DNA of 64,000 bases from DASXRU01 sp034665305 (GTDB lineage: Bacteria > Acidobacteriota > Blastocatellia > Pyrinomonadales > Pyrinomonadaceae), in assembly GCA_034665305.1 (NCBI GenBank), contig JAXDFZ010000018.1, positions 124,001 to 188,000 on the forward strand. Reading direction: 5' to 3'. The notes under the pieces are model-generated. The model saw only the letters and a list, made by a program, of their open reading frames with translations. It ran no database searches and had not been told where the DNA came from. Positions within the stretch are counted from its first letter, which is position 1. Each line of letters opens with the position of its first letter. Of this stretch, positions 33,776 through 41,675 are shown piece after piece. The position numbers and the translations under genes are program-made.

Positions 33776-34729
33776 TTACTGCTTGGGGATAGCCACGCCA
33801 TTGGGTGCAACTCCACCACCATTGGCTACTACTCGGTTTTCGCCATCGGACCTTACGGTTCCGCCCGCCGCAATCAAGAAACTGTTGCCGTTATTGAAAA
33901 TCCGGTTCGAGGTGGCTTGGATGGTGGCGCCGCTCACCGCGGCGTTTGCCGCAGCCCCGATGTTATGAGCCATCACCGAGTCGGTAACATTAAGCGTGGA
34001 GCCGCCAGCGGTTACTCTCAAAGCGTCGCCAGTGTTTCCCGAAATGCGTGAACTCTGGATTGTGACGAAGGCGCCCGTCGCGGCATCTACGCCGGTGGTA
34101 TTACCTTCAATGTTGCAGTTCTTGATGTTGGCAGCTACGAAGCCGGTCGTTGTAGATAAACGCACGCCGGTAACATTTTTGTGAATCGCCGTGTTGCTCA
34201 GGAACAGGTTGACGCCATTTGATTCAGCAACGACAACGCCGATACCCTGAGTGACGCCGTCGCCGTTTCCGGTGTTGCCGTCGATCACACAGTCTTCGAT
34301 CCAAACGTTGTTTGCCGCCAGTATGCGGACGCCGTTCACGCCGGTGGAGCCCCCGTTGATGTCGAGGTTCCGCAGCCGCACCGCTTTGCGAACATCGGTT
34401 GCGTCAGTGATGTTTATGATCACGCCAGTGCTCAAGACGTTGAGAATGGAACCAAAGCCCGCGCCGGTGGTGCCATTAAGATAAATTGACTTGGTAATCG
34501 TAACGGTTCCGCCCGGCGTGGGGTCAAGGGCGTCAATCTCGCCGTCCTTGGCGGTTTTGGAAATGGCACCGGCAAATGTTTTGCATGGCGCTGTGCGACT
34601 GCAGGGATTCAGATCGTCGCCCACGCCGGATATCCAGGTGCGCGTCGCCTGCGCCTGAGCGCCGGCAGTTAAAAGTAGGGTAAAGGCCATAATTCCTAAG
34701 GCCATCAAGGTGAAACGAAACTTGTTCAT
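33776..34729 (-). CDS. Secreted right-handed beta-helix protein
   Basis: A 317-aa exported protein: signal peptide of about 27 residues (ending AQAQA), a Cys-containing opening (NPCSRTAPCKTF), then successive rungs of a parallel beta-helix (ITKSIYLNG, GVIINITDA, NVWIEDCVIDG, GVVVAESNGVNLFLSN, AANIKNCNIEGN, VTIQSSRISGN, LNVTDSVMAHN). The pattern fits the NosD/pectate-lyase-like beta-helix family, which binds or processes polysaccharides or acts as a surface scaffold. No catalytic residues can be assigned. Confidence 0.82.
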   Translation of the reverse strand: MNKFRFTLMALGIMAFTLLLTAGAQAQATRTWISGVGDDLNPCSRTAPCKTFAGAISKTAKDGEIDALDPTPGGTVTITKSIYLNGTTGAGFGSILNVLSTGVIINITDATDVRKAVRLRNLDINGGSTGVNGVRILAANNVWIEDCVIDGNTGNGDGVTQGIGVVVAESNGVNLFLSNTAIHKNVTGVRLSTTTGFVAANIKNCNIEGNTTGVDAATGAFVTIQSSRISGNTGDALRVTAGGSTLNVTDSVMAHNIGAAANAAVSGATIQATSNRIFNNGNSFLIAAGGTVRSDGENRVVANGGGVAPNGVAIPKQ

Positions 34730-34844
34730 TTGGAGTCTCCTTCTTAATTTTGGGTTATTGGGTTGGCACCAGTAGAACTCGGATCGTTCCGGCCACTGCT
34801 GCGTCGTTGATGTGGTTGTTAACCAAATCCGGTTTTTGACTCTC

Positions 34845-35504
34845 TTACGGCTGGACCACGATTTGGCCTTCGCCGGTTACTTCTGCAAACTCATAGGAGG
34901 ACAGGACAAAGGCCGGACAGCCTCGCCGGGTCCCGGGAATGATGTTTGGGGAGTCGATTCCTACGTCTTCTCTTACTTCGGCGTCAGTGGCCCACCAGTG
35001 CATGAAGGCCCCGTCATCATGAGGATCTTCGGCGTCCACCGGTACCCATCCGCCGGGCTCTGGCTCACAAAAACACCAAGCCAGCCGGTCCGCGCGTTCG
35101 CGGCCATCACCGTTGTCTTCGACAACCAGTTGCACCCACCGGCCGATGTAGCTCCGGATGCTGGAATCGCGGATGGTTCCACCCATGACGGCGCGGTTGT
35201 TTTCTATCTTTAGACTGTCCAGGTCGGCAGTCATATAAAACTCCGGCGCGTCCTTGGGACGGTCGCCACCGTCGGGATCGTATTCGGGGGACCCCGATGT
35301 ATCTCTGTAAGTCATCTGTCCGGTAGCGCCTCGTTCGTCCCCGGTGGCGTTGAACTCGACGGTTTTTGACAGATTGTCGTCAGACACTACGAATCTGTAA
35401 ATGCCGTTTGCGGTCGGCCCGCTTACCCGCGCTGACGCTGACGGTGGAATTGCGATGCCTATCACGAACAACGCAAGAATTGCGGCACATGCTATGGTCT
35501 TCAT
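34845..35504 (-). CDS. Secreted hypothetical protein
   Basis: A 219-aa exported protein with a signal peptide ending ASA (about residue 25). AAAGGAG lies 9 nt before the ATG. The mature protein is acidic and beta-rich, with GIYRFVVSDDNLSKTVEFNA and Trp/Cys-rich WCFCEPEPGGWVPVDAEDPHDDG, suggesting a small calcium-rich or carbohydrate-type fold, but I do not recognise the family. It may share a transcript with the 33776 gene; a 115-nt gap separates them. Confidence 0.75.
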   Translation of the reverse strand: MKTIACAAILALFVIGIAIPPSASARVSGPTANGIYRFVVSDDNLSKTVEFNATGDERGATGQMTYRDTSGSPEYDPDGGDRPKDAPEFYMTADLDSLKIENNRAVMGGTIRDSSIRSYIGRWVQLVVEDNGDGRERADRLAWCFCEPEPGGWVPVDAEDPHDDGAFMHWWATDAEVREDVGIDSPNIIPGTRRGCPAFVLSSYEFAEVTGEGQIVVQP

Positions 35505-35557
35505 TGAACGAACTCCTTTATTTCAGAACTAAAAGGTTGATTGATGGAGTGCTCTTG

Positions 35558-35800
35558 TCAGGAGCATGTTTCGGTTCTCTCGATTGCGAGAGAGTTGGAA
35601 CAAATCAGTAGCCGGCCGGCCGGCGTTACTACGAAGTGCAGCAGGCTGGGTTCTACCAAACCAATTGCGGCCGCCTCATCGACAGTCAGCGTCACCACGT
35701 TCCTGGCGCACTGTGTGCACCAGCGCAGCGTCCCTTTGCGACGCCGGCTGACGACCCGGAAGCTTTCAGTTTCAATTGTGATCTCGGTTCTCTTTTGCAT
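35558..35800 (-). CDS. Small Cys-containing protein, excisionase-like
   Basis: An 80-aa protein, ATG preceded by AAAGGAAG. It opens with TEITIETESFRVVSRRR, has WCTQC (Cys pair), then VVTLTVDEAAAIGLVEPSLLHFVVTPAGRLLICSNSL. The DEAAAIGL ... PAGRLLIC part resembles a winged excisionase-like DNA-binding helix pair, in the style of acidobacterial small regulators that follow sigma or regulator genes. A zinc-binding Cys cluster (three Cys) is possible. Function unknown. Confidence 0.6.
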   Translation of the reverse strand: MQKRTEITIETESFRVVSRRRKGTLRWCTQCARNVVTLTVDEAAAIGLVEPSLLHFVVTPAGRLLICSNSLAIERTETCS

Positions 35801-36005
35801 GGGTCCCGGCTTCCTTTTGTTTCCTGCTGACTGATTTCGTACTAAGATATGGGGCGCCGCCGGACTGATTTTGCAATCGTGTTTTTCTCGACCCGACTGC
35901 GCCGTTCTTGCCTACCGCGATGGACAATACCCGCACCCCAGAGGCGGCGTACTTAGAAAGCTCTGAAGTTCTGCTGAGATTCTTTTTAAAGAGTTCTGAA
36001 AGCCG

Positions 36006-37838
36006 ATGAGAAAGGGCCAGCCCAAACGCTTTTACGTATTCGGCGTCTTTCGGATAGACGTCACCGAACGTGTTTTGCTGGGCGAACAGGGGCCGGTTTC
36101 GCTGACGCCCAAGGCTTTCGACCTGTTGCTGTGCCTGGTGGAAAACAGCGGCCACATTCTGGCTAAGGATGAGTTGATGCAGCAGGTTTGGCCCGACAGT
36201 TTCGTGGAAGAGAACAATCTGGCGCAGAACATTTCGACCTTGCGGAAAGCGTTGGAAGCAGGCGGAGAGAAGTTCATTGAGACTGTTCCCCGGCGCGGCT
36301 ATCGATTCGCCGCGACAGTCAACGAAATTGAGGATGAAGTGCCGGCCCTGGTAATTCGCGAGCGCACGCGTTCAAGGATTGTTATCGAAGAAAGCATCGA
36401 TGACGAATTGGTCGCGCCGCCGTTGGAGCAAAGCATTGCCCGCCCCCCTGACCTGCCGGCGAGCCGGGTGCTCGGGCCGTCCTCTCTGTTGCAATACGGA
36501 TTAGAGAACCCGCCGGAGACGATGTATGCGAGGAGCGGCGACGTGAATATCGCTTATCAAGTGATCGGTGACGCGCCGCTTGATCTGGTCTTTGTGATGG
36601 GGTGGGTTTCACATTTGGAATACTTCTGGCGCGAGCCAAGCTTCGCGCGTTTCCTGCTACGCCTGGCCTCGTTTGCGCGTTTGATTCTTTTCGACAAAAG
36701 AGGCACCGGACTTTCTGATCGCGTTCCAATCAACGAGCTGCCGACGCTGGAGCAGCGTATGGACGACGTGCGCGCAGTGATGGATGCGGTGGGATCGGAG
36801 CGCGCCGCGCTGTGCGGAGTTTCCGAAGGTGGGCCAATGTGCAGCCTCTTTGCCGCCACGTATCCGGAGAAGACGCTGGCCCTCGTCATGATTGGAACTT
36901 ATGCGAAGCGCATTCGCGACGATGATTACCCCTGGGCGCCGACACCGGAACACCGGCAGGAATTTTTCGAAGAGATGAGCGAGCAGTGGGGCGGCCCGGT
37001 CGGTTTGGAAGAACGTGCGCCCAGCGTTGCAAACGATCCGCAGTTTCGCCAGTGGTGGGCCACTTATTTGCGCATGGGCGCGAGTCCCGGCGCCGCGCTG
37101 GCGCTGACGCAGATGAATGCCGAGATCGATGTGCGACACGTGCTGCCGTCGATTCGCGTGCCGACGCTCGTGATTCATCGTAGCGAGGACCAGTGTCTGA
37201 AAGTCGAGGAAGGCCGTTACGTCGCCGGGAAAATACCGGGGGCGAAGTATGTGGAATTACCGGGCCGCGATCATCTGCCGTTCGTCGGCGATCAGGATGC
37301 AATTCTCGATGAAGTTGAAGAATTCCTGACTGGCGTGCGGCACACGCTGGAGCCGGATCGCGTGCTGGCGACCGTGCTATTCACGCAGATCGTGGATTCC
37401 CAGGAACACGCGCAACGGCTCGGGGAGATGCGTTGGGAAGCGCTGCTCGACAAGTTGCGCGCGCACGTCCGCAAAGAGATTGAGTGGTTCAGAGGGCGTG
37501 ATATCGATATGGTCGGCGATCGTCCGCTTGCGATCTTCGACGGGCCGGCGCGAGCGATTCGTTGCGCCAGCGCGATTCGCCAGTACGCGGCGCGCTTGGG
37601 AGTTCAAATGCGCATCGGGCTGCACACCGGCGAATGTGACATGGTCGACGGCAAGGTCGGCGGCATTGCTGCAGAGATCGGAGTGCAGGTGGCAAACCAG
37701 GCCGCACCCGATGAAGTCCTTGTTTCCAGTACGGTAAAGGATCTGGTGGCGGGCTCCGGTATTCAATTCGCGGAACGCGGCGCACATCAGCTGACCGGCG
37801 TTCCCGGCGAGTGGCGCCTCTTCGCCGTCGAGCGCTGA
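36006..37838 (+). CDS. Winged-helix / alpha-beta hydrolase / cyclase-like fusion
   Basis: A 610-aa three-domain protein. Residues 8-105 form an OmpR/CadC-type winged helix (SLTPKAFDLLLCLVEN ... FIETVPRRGYRF). Residues 172-445 form an alpha/beta hydrolase with Ser273 in GVSEGG, Asp395 and His423 as a plausible triad. Residues 452-610 form a class III nucleotide-cyclase homology domain. The first metal-binding Asp (normally in FTDIV) is Gln461 in FTQIVDS, while the second (Asp505 in MVGDRPLAIFDG) is kept. A hydrolase-cyclase pair is known in mycobacterial Rv1900c; the added DNA-binding domain makes a soluble regulator likely. No transmembrane helix is seen. Confidence 0.88.
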   Translation: MRKGQPKRFYVFGVFRIDVTERVLLGEQGPVSLTPKAFDLLLCLVENSGHILAKDELMQQVWPDSFVEENNLAQNISTLRKALEAGGEKFIETVPRRGYRFAATVNEIEDEVPALVIRERTRSRIVIEESIDDELVAPPLEQSIARPPDLPASRVLGPSSLLQYGLENPPETMYARSGDVNIAYQVIGDAPLDLVFVMGWVSHLEYFWREPSFARFLLRLASFARLILFDKRGTGLSDRVPINELPTLEQRMDDVRAVMDAVGSERAALCGVSEGGPMCSLFAATYPEKTLALVMIGTYAKRIRDDDYPWAPTPEHRQEFFEEMSEQWGGPVGLEERAPSVANDPQFRQWWATYLRMGASPGAALALTQMNAEIDVRHVLPSIRVPTLVIHRSEDQCLKVEEGRYVAGKIPGAKYVELPGRDHLPFVGDQDAILDEVEEFLTGVRHTLEPDRVLATVLFTQIVDSQEHAQRLGEMRWEALLDKLRAHVRKEIEWFRGRDIDMVGDRPLAIFDGPARAIRCASAIRQYAARLGVQMRIGLHTGECDMVDGKVGGIAAEIGVQVANQAAPDEVLVSSTVKDLVAGSGIQFAERGAHQLTGVPGEWRLFAVER

Positions 37839-37915
37839 ACGAACAGCGAAACCGCGTAGTGAACATCGTCTCTGTCGGGATTAATGTGCCACTGCGAAAG
37901 GGCAAGAAGGCGTAG

Positions 37916-39232
37916 TCACTGGTTGGGGCGGAACTGTTTGATTAGTGGATCGAACTCCCCATGTAGACTCGCGTCAAGTTGAAAACCCTTGTCAAGATCC
38001 TTCTGGGCAGCCGCATCCTGGCCGGCCTTCAACAGCAGCAGACCGCGTAAAAGATAAGCCCGCGCAAATTTCGGATTCAATTCGATGGCGCGATCATAGT
38101 CGGCCCGCGCCAACTCGTCGCGCTTGGTGTGTTCGTAAGCAACGCCTCGATTCGCGTACCCGTCTGCCGAAGGTTTTAGATGGATTCCGGCGGTGTAGTC
38201 GGCTATTGCCTCGTCGATTTTTTGCTGCGAGAAAAGAATACCGGCTCGGTTGTAGTAGGCCGCATCGGAGGGCGCGAGTTCGATACTGCGGTTAAGGTCG
38301 GCCAGCGCCGCCGGATAATCTTTCTGGACCAGGTAAACGACGGCGCGATTGTTGTAGGCGTCGGCGTAGTTTCGATCGAGTTCTATGTCGCGGGTATAAG
38401 CGGCGATGGCTGCCACCATATCTCCTGCCTTTTCATGGTCCCTTGCTTTGCTAAATAGTTCGGCGGCCTTGTCAGGCTCTCGGGCTTCGGACTTGAATTG
38501 GTACTCAACGAAACGCGGTTCGCCCGGCAGCTCCTGGGCCTTCAGGAATTCCCAGGCAGCCTGATTAATCCTGGGCGCAAGATCGTAGTACCAGTGGTTA
38601 TGTCCCCGCATCTCAACCAGCTCCACCGGGAACCCATGAGTCGTAAGCAGATCGCGCGTCTCTTTCACGGATTTCAGCGGAAAGGATTCGTCAACCGTCC
38701 CTATCTGAATGTGGATCGGCGTTTTCCGTTTTGCCTCGTCGACCAGAGAATTAGCTTCAGGAGGAAGGGCGCCCGCGTGAATCGCCGCGGCCGCAAAATA
38801 TTCGGATTCATATAGCGACATCAGGAGCGCAAAGACCGCCCCGCCTGAATGGCCAAATAGGTAGACCCGCTTTGCGTTGATCGGATACCGGCCCTTGATT
38901 GATTCAACGAGTTCATGGATAAAAACAGGACCATCGTTAGGCACCGACCAAACAGAGGAATCCGCGGAGTCGGGAGCAACGATGATGACGCCTTCCTTTT
39001 CCGCGAGGTCATTCCACTTCTCCGCTAGCGAGAGGCCGATATGGTTTGAGCCGTGCAGCAGTACCAGCAACGGCACGGGCGTCGCCGGAGTTACACTTTT
39101 CGGAACGTAGAGGTAAAAAGTGCGCTTCTTGCCGTCGGAGATAATCGTTTCTTTAGAGATCTTCTGCGCCGCTGCGCGCGCGGGCGCGAGTGCAAAAATG
39201 AGAACCAGCAGGAAGAGTTTCCAGTGAACCAT
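37916..39232 (-). CDS. Secreted alpha/beta hydrolase with TPR domain
   Basis: A 438-aa exported protein: signal peptide (about 1-22), an alpha/beta hydrolase of the PHB-depolymerase/feruloyl-esterase type (VPLLVLLHGSNH, nucleophile elbow GHSGGA with Ser129, Asp181 in GTVDES, His211 or 213 in RGHNHWYYD), then about five TPR repeats from 255 to 425 (AAIAAYTRDIELDRNYADAY, AALADLNRSIELAPSDAAYY and similar). The TPR scaffold probably binds a partner while the hydrolase acts on an ester substrate in the periplasm. It is convergent with the fusion-protein gene. Confidence 0.85.
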   Translation of the reverse strand: MVHWKLFLLVLIFALAPARAAAQKISKETIISDGKKRTFYLYVPKSVTPATPVPLLVLLHGSNHIGLSLAEKWNDLAEKEGVIIVAPDSADSSVWSVPNDGPVFIHELVESIKGRYPINAKRVYLFGHSGGAVFALLMSLYESEYFAAAAIHAGALPPEANSLVDEAKRKTPIHIQIGTVDESFPLKSVKETRDLLTTHGFPVELVEMRGHNHWYYDLAPRINQAAWEFLKAQELPGEPRFVEYQFKSEAREPDKAAELFSKARDHEKAGDMVAAIAAYTRDIELDRNYADAYNNRAVVYLVQKDYPAALADLNRSIELAPSDAAYYNRAGILFSQQKIDEAIADYTAGIHLKPSADGYANRGVAYEHTKRDELARADYDRAIELNPKFARAYLLRGLLLLKAGQDAAAQKDLDKGFQLDASLHGEFDPLIKQFRPNQ

Positions 39233-39389
39233 TTGGGCGAGCCTAAATCCTGAAGATGGCTTTGTCCAGCCCTTAGTTGGCCTGTTTCAAAGGACGCCGG
39301 GGAGCAGTTCCTCGACACGCTTACTCAGGCCGTGTTACAAGCCCCTGTGACGTTAGTTGAAACCACAACCGAGTGAGCAAGATCAAGCT

Positions 39390-39544
39390 TTACGCCGAAG
39401 CGTTGAATAACTCAGCCCTGAAAGGGTTGAATAAATCAGTCGACGAGGTTCATCGGTTTCACCCTTTCAGGGTGATGGCTCATTTAATGTGATCTGTTCC
39501 CAGGGTGCTACCCTGGGCTGAGTTATTCAACGCCTTCGGCGTAA
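39390..39544. repeat. Paired-hairpin element, family F
   Basis: An arm at 39390-39420 (TTACGCCGAAGCGTTGAATAA and onward) is repeated inverted at 39513-39544. Between them are further hairpins (CCCTGAAAGGG, CACCCTTTCAGGGTG, CAGGGTGCTACCCTG). It occupies the 352-nt divergent gap before the 39585 gene; no gene is visible there. Confidence 0.82.
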
Positions 39545-39584
39545 GTTTTTACACACGCTCTAGCTCACTCAGGAGATGGTTCGG

Positions 39585-40205
39585 ATGCGAAAACGAGTTC
39601 TGCTACTCACGATGGTTGGGCTCTCGCTGATCGGCAATAACATTCCGTCTGCTGCGAAAAAGCCCGGGCCTCTCTTGTCAGAACCGCCTGCGGTAGCGGG
39701 CGGGCCCTTCGCTTTGCTCTTTACCCAAAGCCAGAAGGCACGATCCCGGTTTTCCAGTCGATACACCCCCCTTACAAAATGCGGCAGCGGCCTGACAAAG
39801 AAAGAAGAGAAGGAAGCCGAGGAGCACGGCTCTGATATTCCGACCCGTTGCAAAGGCTTTGGCGGCTACGATGTTTACATCTATTACTCGGCCTGTTCCT
39901 CAATCATCACGCTTGATCGTGGAGACGAGACGGTGCCATTGGCTACTCAGGCAGTGGACTGGAAACAGAAAACCGTGGAATGGCGCATGGCGAACGGTAA
40001 ACCCTTCGCAGTGATCATGCGGGTCTACGAATACGCGGGCGACGACCAATGCGCCGACGGCGGTAAGATCACCGGCGAGTCTTTAATCATCAAAGGGCTG
40101 AAAGGCTATGAGCACATCGACGCAACAGTGAAGCAGGGAACACCGAACGCCAATCTCAAAGCCAGACAACTTGCTGACCAAGCCTATGCGCAGCCGAAGC
40201 TATAG
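39585..40205 (+). CDS. Secreted hypothetical protein with repeat insertion
   Basis: A 206-aa exported protein starting at ATG 39585 (AGGAG 9 nt upstream). After the signal peptide (to about residue 24), the sequence SEPPAVAGGP at about 32-41 is encoded by a family E repeat half-element. The mature part has Cys residues (KCGSG, TRCKGFGGYDVYIYYSACSS, DDQCADG) and looks like a small beta-rich, disulphide-bonded fold. No family is recognised. The insertion is in frame, so the protein is probably still made. Confidence 0.72.
   Translation: MRKRVLLLTMVGLSLIGNNIPSAAKKPGPLLSEPPAVAGGPFALLFTQSQKARSRFSSRYTPLTKCGSGLTKKEEKEAEEHGSDIPTRCKGFGGYDVYIYYSACSSIITLDRGDETVPLATQAVDWKQKTVEWRMANGKPFAVIMRVYEYAGDDQCADGGKITGESLIIKGLKGYEHIDATVKQGTPNANLKARQLADQAYAQPKL
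39676..39704 (+). repeat. Family E half-element inside a coding sequence
   Basis: GTCAGAACCGCCTGCGGTAG followed by CGGGCGGG matches the arms of the 13545-13701 element with one or two changes. It lies within the secreted-protein gene and is translated. Confidence 0.82.
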
Positions 40206-40229
40206 AGAAACGTCTGGCGCTGAAATCAT

Positions 40230-41372
40230 ATGACCCGCGAACCAACTTACCAGGCGGCCCGCACTGTGGCCGCGACCGTGGAAGCACATTTTGCCCGGCA
40301 TCATGTGGAAGCACGCGGGCGCGGCGAGCAAGGGCTGGCCCATACGCCCGATGCGCCTACGATCGAAACGATCATCGACGCAACTTTCTGGGCCAGCTTT
40401 CGCCCGGAGGAAGGTCGCTTTCCGAAAATTTCGCTTTCCTTCCTTCCGCCTGAAGAGGCCGGGCAGCCGTTGATGCTGGAACAACGCCTGCCGCTTACGC
40501 CGGCAAATCTGACCAAACTCGCTCCGATAGTTGAACGTCCGGGAATTCATCTCGGGGTTTGGCGTGACGAGACCGAAGTCTATATCTGGGGTGCGACGCG
40601 TGTGGTCCGCAGCCTGGGATTCGTACTGGAAGATGTCGAGCCCGGCTTGCTGGTGATCAAACACCGGCGCATCGATGGCTTTGGGAAGTTCGCCAACGTC
40701 GCCGTCTTGAAGGGTGAGCAAGTGAAAATAGTGGATGAGCAGGGCGCGAGTTTGCCCGCCTGTCCCGATCTGCTGGAGTCGCTGAGCGCCTTCACGGCTC
40801 CGGCGACATGGGACGATTCGGTAAACGTGCCGGTGCAACTGGCGGCCTCAATGCGTGCGCACGGGCACGGAGGCACTCTACTAATCGTATCCGCGGGCGA
40901 CGGAAAGTGGCGCGAGTCCATCGTGCATCCGGTCACTTACACAGTGGAGCCTGCTTATTCAAAGCTCGCCAACTTACTTACAAAGGTTCCCACCGCTGCA
41001 ACTGAGGCTGAGTGGCAAGTGTCACTGCGGAACGCGACCGAAGTGATCGCCGGTTTGACCGCGGTCGACGGCGCGACTGTGATTACGAACCAATACGAGG
41101 TCTTGGCGTTTGGCGCGAAGATTAGACGCGCCGCCGGCAACGAACCAGTTGAGCAGGTGATGTTGACTGAAGCCATTGTCGGCAATGAAGCGATGGTGGT
41201 TCCCCCGGTGCAGCACGGTGGCACACGCCACTTGTCGGCGGCCCAGTTCATATACGATCAGCGTGATGCCCTCGCGTTGGTGGCCTCGCAAGACGGCCGC
41301 TTCACCGTGTTTGCGTGGTCACCGTGCGAACAGATGGTCCATGGGCACCGCGTGGATGTGTTGTTGCTGTAG
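40230..41372 (+). CDS. DisA-related nucleotide-binding protein (DACNV-like)
   Basis: A 380-aa cytoplasmic protein. The C-terminal part (about 255-375) has the two hallmarks of the diadenylate-cyclase fold: D280-G-A in TAVDGATVITNQYEVLAFGA, and G331-T-R-H334 in QHGGTRHLSAAQF, followed by DALALVASQDGRFTVF. In DisA the equivalents are DGA and GTRHR. The N-terminal 250 residues form an alpha/beta region not seen in DisA. The layout best fits the DACNV class of DAC-derived sensor proteins associated with nucleotide-signalling systems. Whether it makes or binds a cyclic dinucleotide is open. The ATG at 40230 is 24 nt after the preceding gene. Confidence 0.72.
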   Translation: MTREPTYQAARTVAATVEAHFARHHVEARGRGEQGLAHTPDAPTIETIIDATFWASFRPEEGRFPKISLSFLPPEEAGQPLMLEQRLPLTPANLTKLAPIVERPGIHLGVWRDETEVYIWGATRVVRSLGFVLEDVEPGLLVIKHRRIDGFGKFANVAVLKGEQVKIVDEQGASLPACPDLLESLSAFTAPATWDDSVNVPVQLAASMRAHGHGGTLLIVSAGDGKWRESIVHPVTYTVEPAYSKLANLLTKVPTAATEAEWQVSLRNATEVIAGLTAVDGATVITNQYEVLAFGAKIRRAAGNEPVEQVMLTEAIVGNEAMVVPPVQHGGTRHLSAAQFIYDQRDALALVASQDGRFTVFAWSPCEQMVHGHRVDVLLL

Positions 41373-41431
41373 GCGAAGCTGCGACACCCGCAGCGTGATC
41401 CGCAGTGACCTGAGGTCAGTTTGTGAAATTC

Positions 41432-41622
41432 CGCTTTGCCGCCGGATGTGAGGCGGCGGCTATGCCCCGCCGTAGGGATGGGTAATACCCTTTGGGCTTG
41501 CCCTGGTGCGGCCTTTGGCCCCCTAATCCAAAGGGCGAAGCCCGGACCAGGGGCGCAGCCCTGGAATAAAGTTGAGCGCTGACGGCGGGGCATAGCCACC
41601 GCCTCACATCCGACGGCGAAGC
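41432..41622. repeat. Large paired-hairpin element, family G
   Basis: About 42-nt arms at 41432-41474 and 41581-41622 are near-perfect inverted copies (core GGATGTGAGGCGG, CTATGCCCCGCCG). The centre contains more palindromic parts (CCCTTTGGGCTT .. CCAAAGGGCGAAG). It fills the gap between the DACNV-like gene and the membrane-protein gene. Confidence 0.85.
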
Positions 41623-41675
41623 CGAAACCGCACAAGCCGAGGGCCTTTAGGTAAAGCTACTCACGGGAGGCAGGC

